From Bacillus sp. MYb209 (GTDB taxonomy: Bacteria > Bacillota > Bacilli > Bacillales > Bacillaceae_G): 64,000 bases of DNA. Positions 50,246-59,293 of the stretch are shown in pieces (positions within the stretch are counted from its first letter, which is position 1; every line of letters starts with the position of its first letter). Location: contig NZ_PCNZ01000010.1 of NCBI RefSeq assembly GCF_002975175.1, positions 1-64,000 of the forward strand, in the 5' to 3' direction. Under the pieces are notes generated by a model that worked only from the letters and a program-made list of their open reading frames with translations, ran no database searches and had not been told where the DNA came from. The translations under genes and the position numbers were made by a program.

Positions 50246-51235
50246 ATGATAGATAATTTTTGGCGTGATTTACCACGACCATTTTTTGTACTTGCACCAA
50301 TGGAAGATGTGACAGATGTTGTTTTTCGTCACGTAGTAAGTGAGGCCGGTCGACCGGATGTATTTTTCACAGAGTTTACAAACTCGGATAGCTACTGTCA
50401 TCCAGAGGGTATGAAAAGTGTACGTGGCCGTTTAATTTTTACAGAAGATGAACAGCCGGTGGTGGCACATATTTGGGGAGATAATCCTGAATATTTCCGT
50501 CAAATGAGTATTGGCATGGCGGAACTAGGATTTAAAGGCATCGATATTAATATGGGCTGCCCAGTACCGAATGTAGCATCAAGAGGAAAAGGTAGTGGTC
50601 TTATTCTACGTCCAGACGTTGCGGCAGAACTTATTCAAGCCGCAAAAGCTGGCGGACTACCTGTCAGCGTGAAAACACGACTTGGCTTTAAAGAGTTAAA
50701 TGAGTGGGAAGAGTGGTTAACGCATATTTTCAAACAAGATATTGCGAACCTTTCTATTCATTTACGTACAAGAGAAGAAATGAGCCAAGTAGATGCGCAT
50801 TGGGAGCTAATTACGGAAATTAAAAAATTACGTGACCGCATTGCACCAAATACGCTAATAACAATCAATGGAGACATTCCTGACCGTCAAACTGGAATGG
50901 AACTTGCTGAAAAATACGGTATTGATGGCGTTATGATCGGGCGAGGTATCTTTAAAAATCCGTTTGCTTTTGAAAAAGAGCCGAGAGAGCATAGCAGTAA
51001 AGAACATCTTGATCTTCTAAGACTACAACTTGATCTTCAAGATCAATATGCAGAAGTACTACCACGTTCAATCACAGGGCTTCATCGCTTTTTCAAAATT
51101 TATGTAAAAGGATTCCCTGGAGCTGCTGAATTAAGAAATCAATTGATGAACACGAAATCAACTGATGAAGTGCGTGCATTGCTTGATAAGTTTGAGGCTA
51201 GTGTTGATAAGGATGGAGATAGTGAAACAGTGTAA
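50246..51235 (+). CDS. tRNA-dihydrouridine synthase
   Basis: A Dus-family FMN enzyme, 329 residues, that reduces uridines in tRNA. The FMN barrel starts with [15 protein letters not shown]; the catalytic cysteine is in [40 protein letters not shown] and [13 protein letters not shown] continue the barrel. It is a lone Dus away from the usual neighbour (lysS/folK region), so the U position cannot be assigned. ATG 50246 is used; a GTG seven codons upstream (50225) has an alternative but poorer context. Confidence 0.9.
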   Translation: MIDNFWRDLPRPFFVLAPMEDVTDVVFRHVVSEAGRPDVFFTEFTNSDSYCHPEGMKSVRGRLIFTEDEQPVVAHIWGDNPEYFRQMSIGMAELGFKGIDINMGCPVPNVASRGKGSGLILRPDVAAELIQAAKAGGLPVSVKTRLGFKELNEWEEWLTHIFKQDIANLSIHLRTREEMSQVDAHWELITEIKKLRDRIAPNTLITINGDIPDRQTGMELAEKYGIDGVMIGRGIFKNPFAFEKEPREHSSKEHLDLLRLQLDLQDQYAEVLPRSITGLHRFFKIYVKGFPGAAELRNQLMNTKSTDEVRALLDKFEASVDKDGDSETV

Positions 51236-51298
51236 CTTTTGAAAGTTAGAGGGGATGGGGTGTAGCGATTTTATGAGTGTTTGTTTCATTTTAATTAA

Positions 51299-53496
51299 GG
51301 TGAACCGTATCATAAGTAAGTGAGGTATTCTATGTAAAACAAGGGTAAGAAAAGAATACAGGAGAAAATTGAAAATGGCAGGTTGGTCTTGATTTTCACT
51401 GATATTATCATGTTTATTTTATTATGCCTATAATTGGAGGCTATGTGAATGTTAAGTGATCAGGCGAGATATTCTAGGCTCGCGGATATAACAAAAATAA
51501 TAAATACAAAATTAGAACTACGTGAAGTATTGCAGCGTGTAACAATGGCGATATCAGAGGAGATTGTTCAATGCAACGCTGTTGGAATTTATTTACCCCA
51601 GGAAGATGGAACATTTAGAGGGTTTGCAGGAAAACCAGAGACCATAAATGGCGTAACGCTCGATACTCAGGTAATTGATCCTGAAATAGACTTACTGGCA
51701 AAAGAAGTTATTGAAACCAAAAAAACCATCTATATCCCTGATACCTCAAAGGATCATCGGCCGGATCCGAGACCAGTTGATGCGTTCAAAATTAAGTCCT
51801 TATTAGCCCTGCCTATCTCATTTGGGCAAGAGTTATTTGGTCTGGTTTTTTTATTTGATTATGGAACTCCAATGAACTTAACAGATTCAGAAATTCAAAG
51901 TGTTGAAGCTTATGTAAATATGGCTGCGGTCGCAATTCAAAACGCAAATAATTTAACACAAAAGGAAAACCTTATTGCCGAGAAGCAGCTGTTACTAAAT
52001 GTTACCCGTGATTTATCAATGTGTTCCTCGATACAGGAGAGTTTTGATAAATGTTTTTTTTACTTAGGACAGATTTTAGAGAGTAAAAACGTGGCTGCCC
52101 ACCTTTTAGACCCGCTAGACAAAACAACGATTAAAACAACGAAGTTAAGCAAGGACTGTGATCGGACAGAAGCGGATTGGATGGAGAAAAGCTATGAAGC
52201 CAAGATCCAAGAGGTTATTCAAACAAAAAATATAGATAGTAAGGGTCTACTGATGATTCCATTGGTTTCAATGGGAGAAGTATTAGGGTTAATCGTCGTT
52301 GGCAAAGAGGGAAAAGCTCACAATTACGATAATTCCCAAATTCAACTGGCAAAATCTATCGTTGATGCCACAGCTCCTACGTTTTCAAACTTGTTATATA
52401 TGGATCAACTTGAAAGCATGGTGGAAGAGCGAACGAGAGAACTAGCTGCTGCTAATGAAAAAGTTACAAGTGTGATTGAAAGTATTATGGATGGATTCTT
52501 TACTTTGAATAATAAATGGGAATTTACGTACGTAAATAAGCATCAATATTTTCCACAAAGAAAAACAGCAAAAGATGTATTAGGCAAGAATATACGGGAG
52601 GTTTTCCCGAGGAGCGTCGACACAGTTATGTATAAGGAATTTCATCGTGCAATGTCAGAGCGAACTACAGTTCATTTCGAATTTCTTTCTACCTCTGATG
52701 AATATTGGCACGAAGTTATTGCATACCCGTATGATGATGGTATTTGTTGTATTTTTAAAAACATAACGGAAAAAAAGCAATATGAGCAGGAATTGAAAAG
52801 GTTATCCAACATAGATTTAATAGGGCAAATGGCAGCAGGTATCAGCCATGAGATTAGAAATCCAATGACAACAGTACGAGGATTTTTGCAGTTATTAAAA
52901 GAAGAGAACATCTATGAGAAACATAATAAGTACTTTAATTTAATGATTGAAGAACTTGACCGTTCCAATTCTATTATTACTGAATTTCTCTCAATGGGTA
53001 ATACAAGGAAATCGGATTTGCAGATGTTAGATTTAAATTCAATTATCCACGATATTATTCCTTTAATAAAGATTGATACGTATAATCAAAATAAATATAT
53101 TCAAGTCGATACAAATGAAATTCCGGAATTACTTTTAAATCGTAATGAGATACGGCAATTATTAATAAACCTATACCGTAATGGCTTAGAAGCGATGGGC
53201 ACAGGGAAAGTTCTAACCATTAGCACCTACAAGGAAGGTCAAAATTGTGTGGTGCTTGCAGTGCGTGATCAAGGAAAAGGTATCAGGCCTGAAGTATTAG
53301 AGAAACTGGGTACTCCATTTTACACGACCAAAGATAATGGAACTGGATTGGGGTTAGGCATATGTTATGCCATTGCTGCCCGTCATAATGCAAAAATAGA
53401 AATTCAAACAGGATCGGAAGGCACTACCTTTTTTGTTAAATTTAATTATGAAAATAATGAACAATAACCTCATTTAGATTAGTTACGGTGAACCGT
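51299..53496. repeat. 10-bp direct repeats flanking the histidine kinase gene
   Basis: GGTGAACCGT occurs at 51299-51308 and again at 53487-53496, just outside both ends of the kinase gene. The second copy is preceded by AC, making ACGGTGAACCGT, nearly palindromic. The repeats may mark an insertion or be regulator sites. They are short enough to be chance. Confidence 0.35.
51449..53467 (+). CDS. Soluble sensor histidine kinase, GAF-GAF-PAS
   Basis: A 672-residue kinase with no membrane segment. Domains in order: two GAF-like domains (about residues 20-165 and 190-320), a coiled-coil (MVEERTRELAAANEKVTSV), a PAS domain (about 345-450), HisKA with His467 in GISHEIRNPMTTVRGFLQLL, and HATPase with N-box NLYRNGLEA, DQGKGIRPE and GTGLGLGI. 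The HisKA region resembles sporulation/KinE-type kinases. No response regulator is nearby, so its partner is unknown. GGAGG precedes the ATG. Confidence 0.92.
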   Translation: MLSDQARYSRLADITKIINTKLELREVLQRVTMAISEEIVQCNAVGIYLPQEDGTFRGFAGKPETINGVTLDTQVIDPEIDLLAKEVIETKKTIYIPDTSKDHRPDPRPVDAFKIKSLLALPISFGQELFGLVFLFDYGTPMNLTDSEIQSVEAYVNMAAVAIQNANNLTQKENLIAEKQLLLNVTRDLSMCSSIQESFDKCFFYLGQILESKNVAAHLLDPLDKTTIKTTKLSKDCDRTEADWMEKSYEAKIQEVIQTKNIDSKGLLMIPLVSMGEVLGLIVVGKEGKAHNYDNSQIQLAKSIVDATAPTFSNLLYMDQLESMVEERTRELAAANEKVTSVIESIMDGFFTLNNKWEFTYVNKHQYFPQRKTAKDVLGKNIREVFPRSVDTVMYKEFHRAMSERTTVHFEFLSTSDEYWHEVIAYPYDDGICCIFKNITEKKQYEQELKRLSNIDLIGQMAAGISHEIRNPMTTVRGFLQLLKEENIYEKHNKYFNLMIEELDRSNSIITEFLSMGNTRKSDLQMLDLNSIIHDIIPLIKIDTYNQNKYIQVDTNEIPELLLNRNEIRQLLINLYRNGLEAMGTGKVLTISTYKEGQNCVVLAVRDQGKGIRPEVLEKLGTPFYTTKDNGTGLGLGICYAIAARHNAKIEIQTGSEGTTFFVKFNYENNEQ

Positions 53497-53597
53497 GCCA
53501 CAAATAAAAAGTAAAACCTAAGTAAACATAATCAATATAGTTCATCTGAATTTTGCGTAACATTCATGTTTGAGTTGCCCACTAAATTAGAGTTGCA

Positions 53598-53640
53598 TAA
53601 AAAGAAATGGACTAACCTATATCAGGTTAGTCCATTTTCA
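53598..53640 (-). terminator. Terminator after the broken nuclease-like gene
   Basis: AAATGGACTAACCT pairs exactly with AGGTTAGTCCATTT; on the minus strand the T run CTTTTTAT follows. It is intact although the gene upstream of it is broken. Confidence 0.85.
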
Positions 53641-53646
53641 AGTGTG

Positions 53647-54017
53647 TTAATTAATAGTAAATCCCCATCCGTAATTTCGCACGATTATCCCATCCTTTTT
53701 TGCTTTATTAATATCATCGTCAAAGGAAGGAGCTATCCCATTACCAACTAAAATACCTTTTACAGTATTTAATTTTAATTCTTCTTTACATAGTTTGATA
53801 TAATGTTTAATTTGATTTAAAGCATTTCGATCACATAATATGCGGTTATATAGCGCTTGTTATGTATTGTTTTATGAAAGAATAGAAAATCTCCCTTTTG
53901 TACTTTTAGGAGCTTTTCGGTATTAGATTCTGACTCTCCATATGTATATTCTGTTAGCATTGGGTCCTCATGTCCGAAGTTTCGTTCAGCATCTTTATAA
54001 CCAATTAGATAATTCAA
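53647..54017 (-). pseudogene. Broken nuclease-like gene (two frames)
   Basis: A TTG start at 54017 with a strong GGGAGGG site opens a 66-residue frame ending in KGDFLFFHKTIHNKRYITAYYVIE. The other frame continues without a stop from the overlap, giving RNALNQIKHYIKLCKEEL...TVKGILVGNGIAPSF...KKDGIIVRNYGWGFTIN to a stop at 53647. That second part is typical of the C-terminal end of DUF91/NucS-like nucleases. The gene seems to have lost its middle by an internal deletion that also shifted the frame. The intact terminator supports a former gene. Identification of the family is tentative. Confidence 0.6.
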
Positions 54018-54247
54018 TATTGATTCCCTCCCATAGTAACTCTAGTATCATTATAATTTAATTGGGTTAAAATGGATAATTTAAAGTACCTAAACAACAT
54101 ATGTTGCTGTTTTAAAATCATCCCCAAAAGCATTAATCCACCTAAGACTACAAAACCAACCTCTAAAATGTTAAAGTAGTAACTTAACGACATTAATTTA
54201 CACATGCTAAAAGCATTACTATAATCAACATTTCAGGAGGAAAACCA

Positions 54248-54778
54248 ATGGCAATGAGCAACAATGATATATTAAAAAGAGTAAGATATGCTATGGATAT
54301 AAAAGATATAGATATGGTTGAAATATTTAATCTTGGTGGCATTGAAGTAACGAAAGAGGACGTACTTGATATGCTTACAAAAGTAAAGAGAAGTCCACAA
54401 CATGAAGCGGAAGATGCTGATGTAGTCGAAGATGAGTACGTACTAACATGCGATATGATGATGTTAGAGGCATTTTTAAATGGATTTATTACTTTAAAAA
54501 GAGGAAAGCAAGACCCGAAACCAGGGCAACCTGCGGGACAAGCAGCACCTTTACGCAGCAATGAAAGTGCCAATAACCTTCTTTTAAAGAAAATGAAAAT
54601 CGCACTATCTTTAACGAGTGAGGATGTGCTTGATATATTAGACAGCGTAGGAGTCATCGTAACAAAAGGAGAATTAGGCGCTTTATTAAGAAAGAAAGGC
54701 CATAAGCATTACAAAGAGTGCGGCGATAGATACGCAAGGAATTTCATTAAGGGATTGGCTGTAAAGTATAGAGGATAA
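54248..54778 (+). CDS. DUF1456 (YehS-like) protein
   Basis: A 176-residue protein with the duplicated DUF1456 unit: NNDILKRVRYAMDIKDIDMVEIF with VTKEDVLDMLTK in the first half, and LLLKKMKIALSLTSEDVLDIL with VTKGELGALLRKKGHKHY in the second. It ends in ARNFIKGLAVKYRG. A linker of Gly, Pro and Gln (KPGQPAGQAAP) separates the halves. CAGGAGG precedes the ATG. The family has no established function. Confidence 0.92.
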   Translation: MAMSNNDILKRVRYAMDIKDIDMVEIFNLGGIEVTKEDVLDMLTKVKRSPQHEAEDADVVEDEYVLTCDMMMLEAFLNGFITLKRGKQDPKPGQPAGQAAPLRSNESANNLLLKKMKIALSLTSEDVLDILDSVGVIVTKGELGALLRKKGHKHYKECGDRYARNFIKGLAVKYRG

Positions 54779-54813
54779 TAAGTTTGTTAAAGCAGTAAAT
54801 GATATAATAGGTA

Positions 54814-54845
54814 GAGTAGGACGTTAGTAGCCTGCTCTTTTTTAT
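54814..54845 (+). terminator. Terminator after the DUF1456 gene
   Basis: GAGTAGG with CCTGCTC around ACGTTAGTAG, then TTTTTTATT. Confidence 0.8.
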
Positions 54846-54884
54846 TTGTAAAAATAATTATGAACGAATACGTTAGGTGATGAA

Positions 54885-55592
54885 ATGGTACATACATATT
54901 TAGGTGAGACAATTAATTTTCATATAACTTATAAGAAGAAAAAGTCCGTGCGTCTTTATGTAGATTCTTACGGTAATGTTGAAGTGCAAGCTCCGAAAGG
55001 GACACCTGTTGAATACTTAGTCCAGTTGCTAGAGGAGAAATGGGATTGGATTCAGAAAACCCGTAAGGAAATGCAGGATCGAGCGCTTGGTCCACAGGAA
55101 AAGGATTATGATCAAGGAGAGGGCTTTCTGTATTTAGGGAATACGTATCCGATACAGATTTCTCAAGATGCAAGTATTACGCAAGACAATGCAGTTTTTG
55201 AAGGGGATAAGCTACACATTTATGTGAATGAGCTTAAGGATGAGAAAATACAACAAGCTTTAAAACGATTTTACTATAAGCAGTGCAAGGCATTAGTAGA
55301 GAAAAGTATTAAAGCGCATCAAAGTAACTTTAAAACAAAACCGCGTTCTATTCGTATTACAGATAGTAGTCGTACGTGGGGAACTTGTGATTCAAATCTA
55401 CAGTTAACGTTTAATTGGAAGCTAGCAATGGCACCTCAGAGGGTAATTGATTATGTAGTTGTTCATGAAATGTGCCATATGGTTCATTTAAATCATGATC
55501 GATCTTTTTGGCGTCTTGTCGGGAAGATAATGCCTGACTATAAGGAAATGGAAAACTGGTTAGCGTTATCGAGTTGGAAGATGACGGTTTAG
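54885..55592 (+). CDS. YgjP-like zinc metallopeptidase (DUF45)
   Basis: A 235-residue M48-like protein. The zinc motif is VVHEMCHMVHLNHDRSFW, with HExxH followed by a third His and the F/W expected of the YgjP family. SSRTWGTCDSNLQLTFNWKL precedes it. It is often linked to type I restriction systems in other genomes (general knowledge), but no restriction gene is present here apart from a broken nuclease-like gene 900 nt away. It starts at ATG 54885 with GGTGATGA. Confidence 0.93.
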   Translation: MVHTYLGETINFHITYKKKKSVRLYVDSYGNVEVQAPKGTPVEYLVQLLEEKWDWIQKTRKEMQDRALGPQEKDYDQGEGFLYLGNTYPIQISQDASITQDNAVFEGDKLHIYVNELKDEKIQQALKRFYYKQCKALVEKSIKAHQSNFKTKPRSIRITDSSRTWGTCDSNLQLTFNWKLAMAPQRVIDYVVVHEMCHMVHLNHDRSFWRLVGKIMPDYKEMENWLALSSWKMTV

Positions 55593-55693
55593 GGGTGATT
55601 ATTATTTTAAAGATGGGACAGAGAAATGCTAGACAGATACTTCTGTTTATATCACAATAATAGTATATGACATGGAGTAGGGGAGAGTATGAA

Positions 55694-56020
55694 ATGAAGG
55701 GGTTAAATGCAGCTTTTGTTGAAAATAATTATACGTTCATAAGAGACACTAGCAAGGCTATAGAATTTGAGAATAGCCAAAGTAAAGAAGTAGTATATTT
55801 GTTACATAATGTCGAAATTAGCATTGTGTTAAATCCTAAAACTGTAGAAAATAATGATAGTTTAATGAATAGAAGTAGTGGTAAATACCATAATACAGCG
55901 TTAAGACAATTCCCTAAGAGAAAGAACAAAGGGAAAAGCCTTATACATTATGGATATATGTTTAAATTTCAACCAGGAAATGAATTAAGTACTTTTTTAA
56001 CTGATTTAAATGGACGTTAA
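55694..56020 (+). CDS. Protein of unknown function
   Basis: A 108-residue protein beginning MKGLNAAFVENNYTF. ATG 55694 follows AGGGGAGAG at good spacing; the frame is open nine codons upstream. The charge pattern and lack of signal peptide suggest a cytoplasmic protein. No family is recognised. It is followed by a terminator. Confidence 0.55.
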   Translation: MKGLNAAFVENNYTFIRDTSKAIEFENSQSKEVVYLLHNVEISIVLNPKTVENNDSLMNRSSGKYHNTALRQFPKRKNKGKSLIHYGYMFKFQPGNELSTFLTDLNGR

Positions 56021-56038
56021 AATGTGTTTTTTAAGAGA

Positions 56039-56075
56039 GATGAAACCTGATTATTGTTAAGGTTTCATCTTTCTT
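56039..56075 (+). terminator. Terminator after the 108-residue protein gene
   Basis: GATGAAACC with GGTTTCATC around a 13-nt loop, then TTTCTT. On the other strand it may also limit the GNAT operon that ends at 56103. Confidence 0.7.
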
Positions 56076-56102
56076 GGTTTCTAAAAAATAAAAGTTTGAT
56101 TT

Positions 56103-56798
56103 TTACTTTTTAAATTGAACAGAATATGTTTCATGATTTTTTTCCATCTTATGGCCCCGATAGCCTTCAGTAAGTAATTTTTTTTGCCCACTAAAATCAC
56201 TCATCGCAACATTTTTCACATCTTTCCAATCTGTCTCCTTATTCTCACGCAATTCCTTCACAAAAACATACCGCATACTACCACCATACTTCTCCTTCAG
56301 CGCAGCAATTTCCATTCCTTGCGCGAACTTATCCTTTAAACTAGGGATGTTGAAAGGTGCAACGGTGCAGCAAACGTAATCGTATTTGCTGTCTTCTTTT
56401 TGTAATTCATCCATGATGACTGTGGCTAATATTTTTTGCATGCCATTTCCTCGGCAGTTCGGATGAACGTTTGAGATTTCTTGATAGATGACGCGGTGTA
56501 GCTGACTTTCTGGTAGACCAATATCAAGCCCTAAATGTTCATCGTCGATAGGAGGGATTAGTAGGGCACGAAATGCGATGAGCTCGTTTTCTATAAAGGA
56601 ACCGATCATCATGCCCTTTCCTTCTAAAATATATTGAAATTCTTCTAGCGAGAGTGGTTGTAAACGACCTTTATCTTCTAGCGCTTCAACTACAACGTTT
56701 TGTAATGATAAAATTTGTTCCATATGTTCTAAAGATAGTAATGTAACGTGAAATGGATCTTTGTTTTGTTTTAATTTTCCTTCGTAAAGAATCGTCAT
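56103..56798 (-). CDS. GNAT family N-acyltransferase
   Basis: A 231-residue acetyltransferase-fold protein. The acyl-CoA motif A is HPNCRGNGMQKILATVI (about residues 111-127), and the C-terminal part is extended with basic residues. The start overlaps nothing, but the racemase gene ends 14 nt upstream, so the two form an operon. In related bacteria a GNAT next to an N-acyl amino acid racemase provides the N-succinyl or N-acyl substrate, so this protein may acylate D-Arg or D-Lys. Substrate not proven. Confidence 0.88.
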   Translation of the reverse strand: MTILYEGKLKQNKDPFHVTLLSLEHMEQILSLQNVVVEALEDKGRLQPLSLEEFQYILEGKGMMIGSFIENELIAFRALLIPPIDDEHLGLDIGLPESQLHRVIYQEISNVHPNCRGNGMQKILATVIMDELQKEDSKYDYVCCTVAPFNIPSLKDKFAQGMEIAALKEKYGGSMRYVFVKELRENKETDWKDVKNVAMSDFSGQKKLLTEGYRGHKMEKNHETYSVQFKK

Positions 56799-56812
56799 GT
56801 GTTAGTCCTCCT

Positions 56813-57922
56813 TTAGCGTACAACGTCTTGAAAGACGCTTAATTCTTGTAATGTATTTTCGTTTATTTCAATGCCGAGTCCCGGCTTTTCGTTTAAGCGA
56901 ATAAATGGTACGTCGTAATGTAAGTTTCCGATGTCTTTCGTGAATTTTAATGGTCCTGTCAGCTCGACGCTAGTAATGATTTTTTTTGAGAAAGCGACAT
57001 GGAATCCTGCGGAAGAGGCAACAGATGATTCGACCATGGATCCAACTTGGCATTCAATGCCTGCCATTTCAGCTTGATGAGCGAGTTTTACAGCTGGATA
57101 TATGCCGCCGCATTTCATTAGTTTTATATTCACTTTATCAGCTGCGTCTAATTTAATAATTTGGCGCATTTCACGAGAGCCTTTTAGTCCTTCATCAATC
57201 ATAAGCGGAAGATCTGTTTTCGAACGAATATGAGCCATTGCGTCAATATCATCCGCTACAACAGGTTGTTCAATCCAGTCGATGTTTAAATGTCCTAATG
57301 AACGAAGTGCTGTTAATGTGTTTGCGCTATTTTTCCACCCTTGGTTTACATCAACGCGAATCGCGATGTCATTTCCTACACGTTCTCGTACAGCTTCAAT
57401 TCGTTTTACATCTTCTTTTACATTCGTGCCGACCTTCATTTTGAAAGACTGGTAACCTTTCTTAATCATAGAGGCAGCTTCCTCGGCCATATTTTCTGGC
57501 TCGGCGATACTTAAGACGTGAGTGACAGGAAACTCTTCATGGTAGCGTCCGCCAATTAATTGATATACAGGTTGATTTAATTTTTTGCCCATTATATCAA
57601 AACAAGCGATATCAATCGCAGCTTTCGCAGTAGGAATACCGTAAATTGTATTGTCCATCATATCGTGTATTTTCTCGATATTCATTGGGTTTTGTCCGAT
57701 AAGAGCAGGAGCTAGTGTATGTTTTAAAACATGGAAAGTACTTTCCCATGATTCGCCTGTAACGTGATCATCGGCAACGCCTTCGCCGTAACCGATAATA
57801 CCTTCATCTGTTTCCATTTTGACGATAATAGAAGGCATATCAGAATAAGAACCATAACTAATAACAAACGGATCGCGAAGCGGTAACCGAATTGCATAAA
57901 GATGAATAGCTGTAATTTGCAT
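56813..57922 (-). CDS. N-acyl amino acid racemase (enolase superfamily)
   Basis: A 369-residue muconate-lactonising subgroup enzyme. The catalytic pattern is complete: the KxK lysines at 161 and 163 (SFKMKVG), metal ligands Asp191 (VDVNQGW), Glu218 (WIEQP) and Asp243 (MIDEGLKGSRE), and the partner Lys267 (NIKLMKCGG). These are the residues of dipeptide epimerases and N-succinyl amino acid racemases. From memory, the B. cereus ATCC 14579 ortholog BC0371 racemises N-succinyl-Arg and N-succinyl-Lys; I consider that the likely function. It pairs with the GNAT gene behind it. Confidence 0.9.
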   Translation of the reverse strand: MQITAIHLYAIRLPLRDPFVISYGSYSDMPSIIVKMETDEGIIGYGEGVADDHVTGESWESTFHVLKHTLAPALIGQNPMNIEKIHDMMDNTIYGIPTAKAAIDIACFDIMGKKLNQPVYQLIGGRYHEEFPVTHVLSIAEPENMAEEAASMIKKGYQSFKMKVGTNVKEDVKRIEAVRERVGNDIAIRVDVNQGWKNSANTLTALRSLGHLNIDWIEQPVVADDIDAMAHIRSKTDLPLMIDEGLKGSREMRQIIKLDAADKVNIKLMKCGGIYPAVKLAHQAEMAGIECQVGSMVESSVASSAGFHVAFSKKIITSVELTGPLKFTKDIGNLHYDVPFIRLNEKPGLGIEINENTLQELSVFQDVVR

Positions 57923-58015
57923 TGAATAAAGACCCCTTCCTGTTTACAATGGTTTTGTACATTTGATATAGTTGACGTTAAATAGTCGTTAATTAATGAT
58001 AAGGAGTTAGAGAAA

Positions 58016-59293
58016 ATGATGATAAAAATTGCAGTTGTCGGTTCAAAAGAGTTTATGGAGAATCTTTTACCTATTGCTCATAAACTAGAAGAAATAGAGA
58101 TTGATCCATATATTTACCTTCATCCGGCGGAATCTTCTGAAATATTAAAGCGTTTAAAACCTTGTGATGTTATCTTTTTCTCGGGTGCCTTACCTTATTA
58201 TATGGCAAAAGAAATAAGAGAACAATTACGAATTCCAAGTATGTACTTACAGCAAGACGAGACAACTGTCGCTTCTTCACTTCTTTCTATAATATATCAT
58301 CAAGGTATTCAACCTCATAAAATTTCAATTGATTTAGTAGATCGTTCGTTTATTACAAATGTGTTCCATGATATCGGTCTGAAAGAAACGCCGCAAGTGA
58401 TGGATTATGAAAATATGTTATGGAGTAATGATGAAATTAAGAGAATCATTGATTTTCATTTAGCTAAATATCAATCTGGAGAGGTTGATTTAGCTTTAAC
58501 TAGTATTCACGCTGTCTACGACGAACTTCAAAAAATAGGTATTCCTTCAGAGCGTATGATAGATCCAACGCAATCAATTATACAGGGGTTAAAAGATGCA
58601 AAAATAAAAGCTGAGTTAGCAAAAAGCCATTCAGCTACTGTTGGTGCTTGTATTATATCCTTTATAGAGTTACAAGAAAGATCGTTTGAACAATTAAATG
58701 TAATTTCAAAAGAATTACGTGGTTCATTTAAACAAGTTGATGAAATGACTTTTATTTTGTATACAACTCGTGGTGATATCGAATCGAGTACAAAAACAAA
58801 TACGATAGATCGTTTATTTACGAATATAGAAGGAGTGGTATCTATTGGATTTGGTTACGGAAAAACAGTAAATGAAGCGGAACAAAATGCAAAAATCGCT
58901 CAAGGTTTCGCAAAAAATAATCCGATAGAGCGCCGCTTTTATATATTAACAAGTGATAAAGAATTATTTGGTCCGTTCCCGAAAGAACAGAGGGTACAAA
59001 GTTTAAAAAACGATAATCCTGAATTAATGAAAATAGCGAAGGAAATGAAGCTTAGTCCTGCAAACTTGTCAAAAATTATTCAGTTTAGTCAATCGCATCC
59101 ATCATTGAAATTTACAGCGGCCGATCTTTCTGAGTATTTACAAGTGACTCGGCGATCGACGGAAAGGCTGTTAAAGAAATTAGTTGATTACAGGTATGCC
59201 AATATTTGTGGCGAGGAAATGCCCTATCAACAAGGGCGCCCTCGCGCAATATATGAGCTGAATTTACCATTGTATTCGTTTCAAAAATTTTAA
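58016..59293 (+). CDS. Multidomain transcriptional regulator
   Basis: A 425-residue protein read divergently from the racemase operon. Residues 1-110 look like a Rossmann/PrpR-type sensor (KIAVVGSKEFMENLLPIA, VIFFSGALPYYMAKE). Residues 205-310 (SATVGACIISFIELQERSFEQ and VVSIGFGYGKTVNEAEQNA) resemble a degenerate nucleotide-cyclase/GGDEF-like fold. Residues 335-400 form a winged helix (KFTAADLSEYLQVTRRSTERLLKKL). The ATG at 58016 follows AAGGAGTTAG. Gene order suggests it controls the racemase/GNAT operon and perhaps the NhaC and M20 genes. The ligand is unknown. Confidence 0.8.
   Translation: MMIKIAVVGSKEFMENLLPIAHKLEEIEIDPYIYLHPAESSEILKRLKPCDVIFFSGALPYYMAKEIREQLRIPSMYLQQDETTVASSLLSIIYHQGIQPHKISIDLVDRSFITNVFHDIGLKETPQVMDYENMLWSNDEIKRIIDFHLAKYQSGEVDLALTSIHAVYDELQKIGIPSERMIDPTQSIIQGLKDAKIKAELAKSHSATVGACIISFIELQERSFEQLNVISKELRGSFKQVDEMTFILYTTRGDIESSTKTNTIDRLFTNIEGVVSIGFGYGKTVNEAEQNAKIAQGFAKNNPIERRFYILTSDKELFGPFPKEQRVQSLKNDNPELMKIAKEMKLSPANLSKIIQFSQSHPSLKFTAADLSEYLQVTRRSTERLLKKLVDYRYANICGEEMPYQQGRPRAIYELNLPLYSFQKF

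Noticed and set aside
53566-53751. A 61-residue frame on the plus strand
   Set aside because: It runs antisense through the terminator hairpin and the end of the broken nuclease-like gene, without a ribosome-binding site.
54014-54205. A 63-residue hydrophobic frame on the minus strand
   Set aside because: It overlaps the promoter and ribosome-binding site of the broken nuclease-like gene and has no ribosome-binding site or family match of its own.
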